Below are positions 5,557-12,115 of a stretch of 12,259 bases of DNA, one piece after another. The position numbers and the translations under genes are program-made. The stretch's first letter is position 1. Each line of letters begins with the position of its first letter. The notes beneath the pieces were generated by a model that saw nothing but the letters and a program-made list of their open reading frames with translations, made no database searches and was not told the origin of the DNA. This stretch comes from Thermococcus sp. (GTDB lineage: Archaea > Methanobacteriota_B > Thermococci > Thermococcales > Thermococcaceae): contig NZ_JAMONU010000083.1 in the NCBI RefSeq assembly GCF_027066465.1, positions 1 through 12,259 of the forward strand, in the 5' to 3' direction.

Positions 5557-5587
5557 TTTCCAATCCCCATTGGAGAGTATGCAAACG

Positions 5588-5602
5588 ATACATATAAAGG
5601 TT
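5588..5602 (-). promoter_or_regulatory. TATA box of the membrane protein gene
   Basis: On the minus strand AACCTTTATATG (BRE then TATA) is centred near 5595, about 39 nt before ATG 5556, predicting a transcript start near 5570. This is one of the clearest TATA boxes in the window. Confidence 0.65.
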
Positions 5603-5665
5603 GCAGTTTTATTATTCTAAAAAGTTACAGAAGCGGCAGAAACATCGTCAAAAACTCACATTTTC

Positions 5666-5672
5666 AAAAAAA
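5666..5672 (-). terminator. panB: T-run terminator after panB
   Basis: Seven T on the minus strand lie 24 nt beyond the panB stop, in an AT-rich stretch (5603-5695) with no gene. Oligo-T runs are the usual archaeal termination signal. No stem was seen. Confidence 0.45.
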
Positions 5673-5695
5673 TCCAAGAAATAAGGACAGGTCCA

Positions 5696-6556
5696 TTAGG
5701 AGCGTAAATTCCTCAGCTTTTCAAGCGCTCTGCGGGCCTTTTTCTTAAACTCCTCCCTGTTCTGATACCCCCAGTAGTGCTCCTCACTTGGAAATTCTCC
5801 AGCCTTGACCTCGCGGTTGTACTGACTCAGGGCCTCCACGATGATCTTCCCCAGCTCGGCGTAGCGCTTGGCGAAGGGGGGCGAGCTTTCGTAAATTCCA
5901 AGGAGGTCGTGCCAGACCAGAACCTGACCGTCAACGTACGGGCCCGCGCCAATTCCTATCGTCGGAATCGAGACCTCCTCAGTTACGAGCTTCGCGACAT
6001 CGGCCAGAACGAACTCAAGCACAACGGCAAAGGCCCCGGCCCGGTCAAGGGCTTTCGCGTCGCGCAGGATTTCCTCGATTTCCTCCTCCGTCTCGCCCGT
6101 GATTCTGTAGCCACCGAGCCTCAGGTAGCGCTGGGGAGTTAAACCGGTGTGTCCCATAACCGGAATTCCCATCCTAACGAGCTTCCTGACGAGTTTTTCG
6201 TGGTCGGCGCCACCTTCAATCTTCACGGCATCGGCTCCGGCCTGAATAAGCCGAACGGCGTTCTTAACGCCCTCCTCGATGCTGACCTCGTAGCTGGAGA
6301 AGGGCATATCAGCTAAAACGAGCGCCCGCTTAACGGCCCTTGCAACGGCCCTTGTGTGGAATACCATCTGCTCCATCGTCACGTTGAGAGTGTTGTTATC
6401 GCCGTAAACGACCATTCCGAGGGAATCACCAACGAAGACAATGTCAATTCCCGCCTTATCCGCCAGGAGCGCCGAGGGGTAATCGTATGCCGTCACCATC
6501 GTGATTTTCTCCTTCCCCTTCATCTCGCGGATTTTCTTTGGCGTTACCTCCCTCAT
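5696..6556 (-). CDS. panB: 3-methyl-2-oxobutanoate hydroxymethyltransferase
   Basis: Transfers a hydroxymethyl group from methylene-tetrahydrofolate or an archaeal C1 carrier to 2-oxoisovalerate, giving ketopantoate, the first committed step towards pantoate and coenzyme A. The 286-aa length is typical. Visible signatures: TAYDYPSALLADKAGID (22-38), FVGDSLGM with metal ligand Asp44, LADMPF with metal ligand Asp83, AVKIEGG with Lys112 and Glu114, VMGHTGLTPQ (133-142), and the general base Glu181 in VLEFVLADVA. GIGAGPYVDGQVLVWHDLLG is also a family hallmark. The C-terminal tail is Lys/Arg-rich. ATG 6556 has AGGTGG about 6 nt upstream. Likely monocistronic; its promoter region is shared divergently with vapBC. 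The enzyme is intact and strongly conserved. Confidence 0.96.
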   Translation of the reverse strand: MREVTPKKIREMKGKEKITMVTAYDYPSALLADKAGIDIVFVGDSLGMVVYGDNNTLNVTMEQMVFHTRAVARAVKRALVLADMPFSSYEVSIEEGVKNAVRLIQAGADAVKIEGGADHEKLVRKLVRMGIPVMGHTGLTPQRYLRLGGYRITGETEEEIEEILRDAKALDRAGAFAVVLEFVLADVAKLVTEEVSIPTIGIGAGPYVDGQVLVWHDLLGIYESSPPFAKRYAELGKIIVEALSQYNREVKAGEFPSEEHYWGYQNREEFKKKARRALEKLRNLRS

Positions 6557-6586
6557 GCAACCACCTGCCTTCGTTTCGACGGCGGT

Positions 6587-6633
6587 CTAATTAACGGTTT
6601 CGATAGGGTTATATACCGATGTCGGTAATTACC
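6587..6633. promoter_or_regulatory. Divergent panB / vapBC promoter with overlapping palindromes
   Basis: For vapBC the TATA box is GGTTATATACC (6607-6617), putting the start near 6636, with GGTGATG (6639-6645) as RBS. Its 3' edge merges with ACCGA-TG-TCGGT (6615-6626) and GGTAATTACC (6624-6633), two palindromes sharing GGT. This is where an RHH antitoxin would repress its own operon. For panB, TTAATTAG on the minus strand (about 6587-6595) is a suitable TATA box about 35 nt before ATG 6556. Confidence 0.6.
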
Positions 6634-6646
6634 TACAGGTGATGGC

Positions 6647-6907
6647 ATGGGGAAGGTTAAGACGAGCGTTTACGTCGATGAGGAGCTGTGGAAGGAATTT
6701 AAAGAGCTGGCCCTTCGGGAGGGGAGCGAGGTCAGCAGACTGCTGGAGGAGGCGCTGATGAACTACCTCATAAACGAGGTCTTGAAGGACGTTGACGACT
6801 CCGAGGTTCCCCTGTGGTTCGAGCCACTCAACGTTGGTGGCGAGAGCAGTGAAAAGCTCCTGAGGGAGATGAGGGATGACCGCGAGGAGCGTTTACTTGG
6901 ACAGTAG
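6647..6907 (+). CDS. vapB: VapB-type ribbon-helix-helix antitoxin
   Basis: The 86-aa product begins with a ribbon-helix-helix DNA-binding domain: strand KTSVYVDEELW (about 5-15), helix 1 KEFKELALREG, then helix 2 EVSRLLEEALMNYLI. The acidic, less ordered C-terminal half (DVDDSEVPLWFEPL onwards) would wrap and block the toxin, as in VapB proteins. ATG 6647 follows GGTGATG. The gene overlaps the toxin start by 32 nt, the usual antitoxin-first arrangement with translational coupling. Expected role: neutralise VapC and, alone or as the complex, repress the promoter through the palindromes at 6615-6633. Confidence 0.87.
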   Translation: MGKVKTSVYVDEELWKEFKELALREGSEVSRLLEEALMNYLINEVLKDVDDSEVPLWFEPLNVGGESSEKLLREMRDDREERLLGQ

Positions 6908-7340
6908 CGCAATCTTGAAGAGGTATCTGAACGAAAACGGAAGCGACCTCGTGAAGAAAGCCTTCAGGGACGCCTACAGGGGTGAGGTAAAGCTGGCCTT
7001 CAGCTTCTGGAACATAGGTGAGGTAATCGGGATATTCGACAAAAAGCTGAGGAGGGGCCAGCTCACCGAGGAGGAGTTCAACTTTCTGAAGAGGGGCTTC
7101 CTGGCGGAGGTAAAGCGGTTCACGAGGCTGGGTGTCCTCGAGGTCGTTCCCGTCCATTCCCTACTCCTAGCTGATGCGTGGGAGCTGATTGAGAGGTATC
7201 ACATTTATCAGGCAGACGCCTTGCAAATAGTTTCGGCGAAGTACGTAGGAGCCGATGCCTTTTACACCGCAGATAAGAGGCTTCACGAGATGGCCCTCAA
7301 AGAGGGCTTGAACTCAATCCTCGTGGGGGTGAGAGAATGA
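6876..7340 (+). CDS. vapC: VapC-type PIN-domain ribonuclease toxin
   Basis: The 154-aa PIN-domain protein keeps all four acidic metal ligands: Asp9 in YLDSSAILKRY, Glu49 in NIGEVIG, Asp114 in YQADALQIVSA and Asp133 in YTADKRL. VapC toxins are Mg-dependent endoribonucleases, often cutting tRNA or rRNA; the target of this one is unknown. ATG 6876 is preceded by GGAGATGA within the vapB frame. The stop at 7338-7340 overlaps the archease ATG by 4 nt, so the toxin is the middle of a longer operon rather than the end of a free-standing module. All catalytic residues are present, so it is probably active when released from VapB. Confidence 0.92.
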   Translation: MTARSVYLDSSAILKRYLNENGSDLVKKAFRDAYRGEVKLAFSFWNIGEVIGIFDKKLRRGQLTEEEFNFLKRGFLAEVKRFTRLGVLEVVPVHSLLLADAWELIERYHIYQADALQIVSAKYVGADAFYTADKRLHEMALKEGLNSILVGVRE

Positions 7341-7765
7341 GAACCTGGGAGCACTACGAGCACACCGCCGACATAGGCGTTCGCGGTTACGGCTCAACGC
7401 TGGAGGAGGCCTTTGAGGCGGTCGCGCTGGGCCTCTTTGATGTTATGGTGGACGTGAGGAAGGTCGAGCCGGGGGAGTGCCGCGAGGTTGAGGTGGAGGA
7501 AGAGGACTTGGAGGCGCTCCTGTACAGCTTCCTTGAGGAACTCCTAGTGCTCCATGACATGGAGGGACTGGTCTTCGGCGACGTCAGGGTCAGGATAGAG
7601 AAGACCGAGAACGGCTACCGCCTCAAAGCCAAAGCCTGCGGAGAACCTCTCGACTACGAGAAGCACGAGCCGAAGGAGGAAGTCAAGGCGATAACCTACC
7701 ACGACATGAGGATTGAGAAACTGCCGGACGGGCGCTGGATGGCGCAGTTCGTCCCCGACCTGTGA
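7337..7765 (+). CDS. Archease (RtcB and tRNA methyltransferase chaperone)
   Basis: The 142-aa product has the archease hallmarks: HTADIGVRGYGSTLEEAFEA at the N-terminus (His9, Asp12), a central acidic region, VKAITYHDM (about 117-125) and the C-terminal VPDL. Archease speeds RtcB guanylylation and turnover and broadens its nucleotide use (shown for Pyrococcus and human proteins). The P. abyssi protein also raises the specificity of the neighbouring tRNA m5C methyltransferase and prevents its aggregation. Both partners are close by: the methyltransferase 9 nt downstream and rtcB 2.9 kb further on. GGGGGTGA upstream of ATG 7337 is the RBS, inside the vapC 3' end. Length and conserved residues are normal. 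Confidence 0.95.
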   Translation: MRTWEHYEHTADIGVRGYGSTLEEAFEAVALGLFDVMVDVRKVEPGECREVEVEEEDLEALLYSFLEELLVLHDMEGLVFGDVRVRIEKTENGYRLKAKACGEPLDYEKHEPKEEVKAITYHDMRIEKLPDGRWMAQFVPDL

Positions 7766-7774
7766 GGTGATTGG

Positions 7775-8710
7775 ATGAGCGCGAGGGACGTTATTAAGGA
7801 AACCAATCCGGCCTTTTACGAACGCTACTCAAAGCTCGACGATTCGGACGAGTTCTGGGAGCTCATGGTTAAGCCCCTCAGGCAGAGCATAAGGGTGAAC
7901 ACGCTCAAGGCCCCGCTGGAGGTGGTGGTTAAGAGACTCAGAGAGGAGTTCGAGCTCGAGCCGATTCCCTGGGTCAGGGAGGGGTTCTTCATCAACGTTG
8001 ACAACCTCGCGAAGGTCCCGGAGCACGGCCTCGGCTTAATCTTTGGCCAGGAAGCCAGCTCGATGATTCCGTCGGTGGTTCTCGAGCCGAGGCCGGGGGA
8101 GCTGGTTTTGGATATGGCCGCCGCGCCGGGCTCGAAGACTGGGCAGATAGCCCAGTACATGGAGAACGAAGGCTGTATAATAGCCAACGACCCCAACAGG
8201 GACAGGGCCAACGTTCTGATAGCGAACCTCAACAGGATGGGGGTCCTGATAGCGAGGGTAACAACGAGGGACGGGGCCAAATTCGCACGCTTCGAGAATA
8301 CCTTCAACAGGGTTCTATTGGATGCACCGTGCTCCTCTGTCGGAATGATACGAAAGAGCTGGCGCTTCCTGAGGGAGTGGCGTGAGAAGGCAGTCGTCAA
8401 GTACATGAACATTCAGAAGAGGCTCATCCTGGCCGGTTACAAGGCGCTGAAGCCGGGTGGGGTTATGGTCTACTCGACCTGTACAATAGACCCGCTGGAA
8501 AACGAGGAGGTCGTTGACTACCTCCTGAGGAAGACCGACGCGAGGCTTGAAAAGATAGACCTGCCCGTGAAGACGAGCAAGCCGGTCCTTGAGTGGGAGG
8601 GGAAGGCCTACTCGGACGAGCTGAGAAAAGCTCTGCGCATACACCCGAACGACAACGACACCGAGGCGTTCTTCATAGCGAAGATAGTCAAGCCGGGTGA
8701 TGGGGAATGA
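7775..8710 (+). CDS. tRNA cytosine-C5 methyltransferase (Trm4/NSUN family)
   Basis: S-adenosylmethionine-dependent RNA m5C methyltransferase of the NOL1/NOP2/Sun family. The 311-aa product shows motif I LDMAAAPGSKT (112-122), motif II acidic Asp139 in ANDPN, motif IV LLDAPCSSVG (Cys186, release of product) and motif VI YSTCTIDPLENEE (Cys236, nucleophile). It ends with RIHPNDNDTEAFFIAK. The closest characterised relative by layout is Pyrococcus PAB1947 (aTrm4), which methylates several tRNA cytosines and works with archease. It has a short N-terminal RRM-like region and no C-terminal PUA domain; a PUA-like protein is encoded by the next gene, overlapping by 4 nt (ATGA). The RBS is GAGGTGAT before ATG 7775. 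Confidence 0.93.
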   Translation: MSARDVIKETNPAFYERYSKLDDSDEFWELMVKPLRQSIRVNTLKAPLEVVVKRLREEFELEPIPWVREGFFINVDNLAKVPEHGLGLIFGQEASSMIPSVVLEPRPGELVLDMAAAPGSKTGQIAQYMENEGCIIANDPNRDRANVLIANLNRMGVLIARVTTRDGAKFARFENTFNRVLLDAPCSSVGMIRKSWRFLREWREKAVVKYMNIQKRLILAGYKALKPGGVMVYSTCTIDPLENEEVVDYLLRKTDARLEKIDLPVKTSKPVLEWEGKAYSDELRKALRIHPNDNDTEAFFIAKIVKPGDGE

Positions 8711-9147
8711 GCAACCCAAGAAACGAGATTGGGAAAACCGGCGATGCCGAGCTCGTTAAAAGGCTCCTCATCGAGAACTACGGTTATGCTCCGGAGCTAA
8801 TCTACGAAATCCGGGGCAACCATCGTAAAGTTTACGCCTACAAGCCCTGTAGGCTGAAGATAAGCGACACCGGCAGAAGAGGCATCTACTTCGGCAGGAT
8901 AGAGAGCGATGGAATAAGGCTTACCATCGAGGGTGCCTTCCTCATCGGACCAAGGGCAACGAAGAACGTTGTTGAGCTGGACGATGAGCGAGCGAGGCGC
9001 TACTTGGCCGGGGAGAGTGTTGAGATTGATGCGCCGGACGGCTGGGTGCTCCTCAAATGGCGCTCCTACTACCTCGGCTCCGCTAAGGCCAAGAACGGGA
9101 GGTTGCTCAACTACGTCCCGAAGGAGAGAAGGTTAAGAATGGATTAG
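8707..9147 (+). CDS. Stand-alone RsmF-type PUA-like domain protein
   Basis: The 146-aa protein resembles the C-terminal PUA-like domain of bacterial RsmF-type rRNA m5C methyltransferases, here without any catalytic domain. Visible signatures: RRGIYFGRIESDGIRLTIEG (about 58-77), ERARRYLAGESVEI (about 94-107) and GWVLLKWRSYYLGSAKAKNG then LLNYVPKERR (about 112-143). The last segment matches the GW...LG..K..G...N.YPK..R pattern I associate with that family. It is translationally coupled to the Trm4-type methyltransferase (ATGA overlap), so it may act as a detached RNA-binding subunit of that enzyme, or independently in ribosome biogenesis. The family call is from memory of motifs; the partnership is inference. 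Confidence 0.75.
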   Translation: MSNPRNEIGKTGDAELVKRLLIENYGYAPELIYEIRGNHRKVYAYKPCRLKISDTGRRGIYFGRIESDGIRLTIEGAFLIGPRATKNVVELDDERARRYLAGESVEIDAPDGWVLLKWRSYYLGSAKAKNGRLLNYVPKERRLRMD

Positions 9148-10547
9148 ATTCTGAAACCTTCCACCTTTATTATCCCCGTTTTGTAGAGCAGGTAGAGCGT
9201 CAGGAAGTACAGGTTGTCGGCCCAGTCCGGCTTTACGTAGTTCTCCAGCCAGAGGACGGCCAGGGCAGTGAGAACCCACGCGAGGGTTCCCCGGACGAGA
9301 CTCCTCGCGAGCTCCATCGGGGGGAGCACCTTCGGGAGGACGTCGCGGAGGTAGTAAACCGTCGCCCCGAGGAAGAGGGCCTGGCTGACCACCGTTCCAT
9401 AAACAGCACCGAGGAGTCCGAAGAGCTTTATGAAAATCAGGTTCAGGACGAAGTTGGCGATGTTCGCGAAAACCAGCGTGTTTACGGCTTCCTTCTCACG
9501 CCCGATTGCCATGAGGAGGCTCTGACCGATGAAGGCCGGGAAGTAGAAGAGCACTATGAGCGACATCGGGCCCATGAGCTTCATCGCAGGGGCATACTTG
9601 TCGCCGAAGAGCAGGGGAATGTAGTAGGGAAGGCTCGTCTGGGAGTAGAGCACGATGCCAATCGCTATTAAGAGAAGGCTCTTGGTGGACTCGAGGATTG
9701 GCCCGCGGAGCCTTTCGAGGTTGCCCTCGTGGTGGGCCTCGCTCATCTTGGGAAAGAGCACCGAACCGAAGGACTGGGGAATGAAGTATATCGCCTTGAA
9801 AATCGTCGCGCCGACGTTGTAGAATCCCGTTGCGACAGCTCCGAGGAGCTTTGACACCATCATTATGTCCACGTTCCAGAAGAAGAGGCCGGTCAAAGTC
9901 TGGAGGGAGAATGGAAGGCTCTTCCTGAGAACCTCAACCAGGGAAACGCCGCTCCCCCTCGGGAAGTCCCTCACCAGCCTCTTGTAATCGAGGTAGAGAA
10001 ATGCCAGAACTATTGAATCCGCGACGATATAGGAGATTACAATCCAGAAAAGGCCGAGCTTGGCAGTGAACAGGACGAAAAGCAGAAGCAGTGCCCTCTT
10101 TCCGAACTCCGCCAGTGCCACAGGATGCGTTCTGCCCTCGATGTAGAGGATTGAGTATATGGAGTCGAGGAGGAAGCAGAGAAGTGGGTCGAAGGCGAAG
10201 ACGAGGGTGAGTATGATAACTTCCTCGGAGTAACCAAGAACCTTGAGGAGAGCGTATAGGAGAACCTCTGAAAGGGCGAAGAGCAGGAAGCGGGCCTTCG
10301 TAACCGTTTTGAGAAGCGGGATGAACACGTCTTTTTCCTTGCTGGCTTCCCTCGTGAGATAGGTATCGAGGCCGAAGTTGACGAAAGCCGTCGTTATCGC
10401 GGAGAACGCCAGAACGGTGGAGTACACACCGAAGTCCTGAACGCTGATAATCCTGATTATGTAGATTGTGAAAAAGACCATTATCATGCTCCTCGCGAAG
10501 TTCCCCGCCATCAGATGCCCGATGTTCTTGAGCAGATTCCCGGCCAT
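9144..10547 (-). CDS. Polysaccharide/oligosaccharide flippase (Wzx-like, MATE/MVF superfamily)
   Basis: The 467-aa polytopic membrane protein has about 12-14 hydrophobic segments and the N-terminal signature of O-antigen flippases: GNFARSMIMVFFTIYIIRIISVQDFGVYSTVLAF. It also has internal repeats typical of this fold, such as YKRLVRDFP before a second transmembrane bundle and SFGSVLFPKMSEAHHEGN between bundles. It probably flips lipid-linked sugars for surface glycans or N-glycosylation; the substrate cannot be told. ATG 10547 is only about 25 nt from the TATA centre and has no RBS, suggesting leaderless mRNA; ATG 10511 (second MAGN) is an alternative. No glycosyltransferases adjoin it, so it is not in a visible sugar cluster. 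Its stop overlaps that of the convergent PUA-like gene. Confidence 0.88.
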   Translation of the reverse strand: MAGNLLKNIGHLMAGNFARSMIMVFFTIYIIRIISVQDFGVYSTVLAFSAITTAFVNFGLDTYLTREASKEKDVFIPLLKTVTKARFLLFALSEVLLYALLKVLGYSEEVIILTLVFAFDPLLCFLLDSIYSILYIEGRTHPVALAEFGKRALLLLFVLFTAKLGLFWIVISYIVADSIVLAFLYLDYKRLVRDFPRGSGVSLVEVLRKSLPFSLQTLTGLFFWNVDIMMVSKLLGAVATGFYNVGATIFKAIYFIPQSFGSVLFPKMSEAHHEGNLERLRGPILESTKSLLLIAIGIVLYSQTSLPYYIPLLFGDKYAPAMKLMGPMSLIVLFYFPAFIGQSLLMAIGREKEAVNTLVFANIANFVLNLIFIKLFGLLGAVYGTVVSQALFLGATVYYLRDVLPKVLPPMELARSLVRGTLAWVLTALAVLWLENYVKPDWADNLYFLTLYLLYKTGIIKVEGFRI

Positions 10548-10566
10548 CGAGAAATTTTCGAGAAGA

Positions 10567-10580
10567 GGGTATAAAGGAGT
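10567..10580 (-). promoter_or_regulatory. TATA box of the flippase gene
   Basis: On the minus strand CTCCTTTATACCC is centred at about 10572. With the usual spacing, transcription would start at or within a few bases of ATG 10547, so the mRNA would be leaderless, in keeping with the lack of a Shine-Dalgarno sequence. Confidence 0.6.
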
Positions 10581-10602
10581 AGCGGTTGGAAATTCGGTGC
10601 TA

Positions 10603-10641
10603 AGGTTTTAAAGTTCTGGCGTTAGAATACCCTAAGGGTGA
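10603..10641 (+). promoter_or_regulatory. rtcB: rtcB promoter and RBS
   Basis: GGTTTTAAAG (10604-10613) is the likely TATA box, giving a start near 10634. GGGTGA (10636-10641) lies 5 nt before ATG 10647 and decides that start over GTG 10638. An 11-bp palindrome ACCCTAAGGGT (10629-10639) spans the inferred transcription start. Confidence 0.55.
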
Positions 10642-10646
10642 GAGCG

Positions 10647-12086
10647 ATGGTGCCGCTGAAGAGAATAGACAAAATCCGCTGGGAGATTCCCAAGTTCGAC
10701 AAGCGGATGCGCGTTCCGGGCAGGGTTTATGCCGACGACCAGCTGATTGAAAAAATGAAGCAGGACAGAACCCTTGAGCAGGCCGCCAACGTTGCAATGC
10801 TCCCCGGCATATACAAGTACTCCATCGTCATGCCCGATGGACATCAGGGCTACGGCTTCCCGATTGGAGGTGTCGCAGCGTTTGACGTGAAGGAGGGCGT
10901 AATAAGCCCCGGAGGCGTCGGATACGATATCAACTGCGGCGTCAGGCTTATCAGAACCAACCTCACCGAGAAGGAGGTGAGACCCCGCATCAAGGAGCTC
11001 GTTGATACCCTCTTCAAGAATGTTCCTAGCGGACTTGGAAGCAAGGGACGTGTGAGGCTCCACTGGACCCAGCTCGATGACGTCTTAGCGGACGGTGCCA
11101 AGTGGGCAGTTGAGAACGGCTACGGCTGGAAGGAGGATTTGGAACACCTCGAGGAAGGCGGGAGGATGAAAGGTGCAGACCCCAGTGCAGTAAGCCAGAG
11201 GGCGAAGCAGAGGGGTGCTCCTCAACTCGGCTCCCTTGGTTCAGGAAACCACTTCCTCGAGGTTCAGGTCGTTGACAAAATCTACGACGATGAGATAGCC
11301 AAAGCGTACGGCCTCTTCGAGGGGCAGGTCGTTGTGATGGTTCACACCGGTTCGCGCGGCCTCGGCCACCAGGTGGCGAGCGACTACCTCAGGATAATGG
11401 AGAAGGCCAACAGGAAGTACGGGATTCCCTGGCCCGACCGCGAGCTGGTGAGCGTTCCATTCGAGAGCGAGGAGGGACAGCGCTATTTCTCCGCGATGAA
11501 AGCTGCTGCAAATTTCGCCTGGGCCAACAGGCAGATGATAACCCACTGGGTCAGGGAGAGCTTTGAGGAGGTCTTCAAGAGGAAAGCTGAGGACATGGAG
11601 ATGCACGTGGTTTACGATGTGGCGCACAACATAGCGAAGGTAGAAGAGCACGAGGTTGACGGGAGGAAAGTTAGGGTCGTCGTCCACAGGAAGGGAGCGA
11701 CGAGGGCCTTCCCTGCCGGCCACCCGGACGTGCCGAGAGCTTACCGCGACGTCGGACAGCCGGTCCTCATTCCGGGCTCGATGGGCACCGCGAGCTACGT
11801 CTTGGCCGGTGCAGAGGGTTCGATGAGGGAGACCTTCGGTTCGAGTTGCCACGGTGCCGGAAGGCTCCTCAGCAGGAAGGCGGCGACGAAGCAGTACCGC
11901 GGCGACAGGCTGAGAAACGAGCTCCTCCAGAGGGGAATCTACGTCCGCGCGGCTTCCCTCAGGGTCGTTGCAGAGGAGGCTCCCGGCGCGTATAAGAGCG
12001 TGGACAACGTCGTCAGCGTCGTCCATCAGGCCGGCATAGCGAAGCTCGTCGCGAGAATGCGCCCGATGGGAGTAGCTAAGGGCTGA
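10647..12086 (+). CDS. rtcB: RNA-splicing ligase RtcB
   Basis: GTP- and Mn-dependent ligase that joins 2',3'-cyclic-phosphate or 3'-phosphate ends to 5'-OH ends; it seals tRNA exons after intron removal and repairs RNA. With ATG 10647 the product is 479 aa, close to P. horikoshii RtcB. Metal and catalytic residues are all present: Asp94 and Cys97 (GGVGYDINCG), His202 (GSGNHFLE), His233 (VHTGSRG), His327 (YDVAHN) and the guanylylated His402 (SSCHGAGR). The frame runs without interruption through these motifs, so there is no intein, unlike the P. horikoshii gene. It has its own promoter. Archease, its activator, is encoded 2.9 kb upstream on the same strand. Start GTG 10638 would lie within the RBS and is less likely. 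Confidence 0.97.
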   Translation: MVPLKRIDKIRWEIPKFDKRMRVPGRVYADDQLIEKMKQDRTLEQAANVAMLPGIYKYSIVMPDGHQGYGFPIGGVAAFDVKEGVISPGGVGYDINCGVRLIRTNLTEKEVRPRIKELVDTLFKNVPSGLGSKGRVRLHWTQLDDVLADGAKWAVENGYGWKEDLEHLEEGGRMKGADPSAVSQRAKQRGAPQLGSLGSGNHFLEVQVVDKIYDDEIAKAYGLFEGQVVVMVHTGSRGLGHQVASDYLRIMEKANRKYGIPWPDRELVSVPFESEEGQRYFSAMKAAANFAWANRQMITHWVRESFEEVFKRKAEDMEMHVVYDVAHNIAKVEEHEVDGRKVRVVVHRKGATRAFPAGHPDVPRAYRDVGQPVLIPGSMGTASYVLAGAEGSMRETFGSSCHGAGRLLSRKAATKQYRGDRLRNELLQRGIYVRAASLRVVAEEAPGAYKSVDNVVSVVHQAGIAKLVARMRPMGVAKG

Positions 12087-12115
12087 TTTCATCTCCCTTT
12101 TTGTGGGGTGTTACC

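Noticed and set aside
5777..6142. Plus-strand 121-codon frame
   Set aside because: Lies within panB on the opposite strand and has no motif support.
7825..8412. Minus-strand 195-codon frame
   Set aside because: Fully antisense to the well-supported Trm4 methyltransferase; the codon pattern follows the real gene.
10647..12086. Intein in RtcB, as in P. horikoshii
   Set aside because: The reading frame passes through all metal-binding motifs at normal spacing and the length (479 aa) leaves no room for an intein.
11241..12092. Minus-strand 283-codon frame
   Set aside because: Antisense to rtcB, whose catalytic motifs are intact; no promoter or RBS was found.
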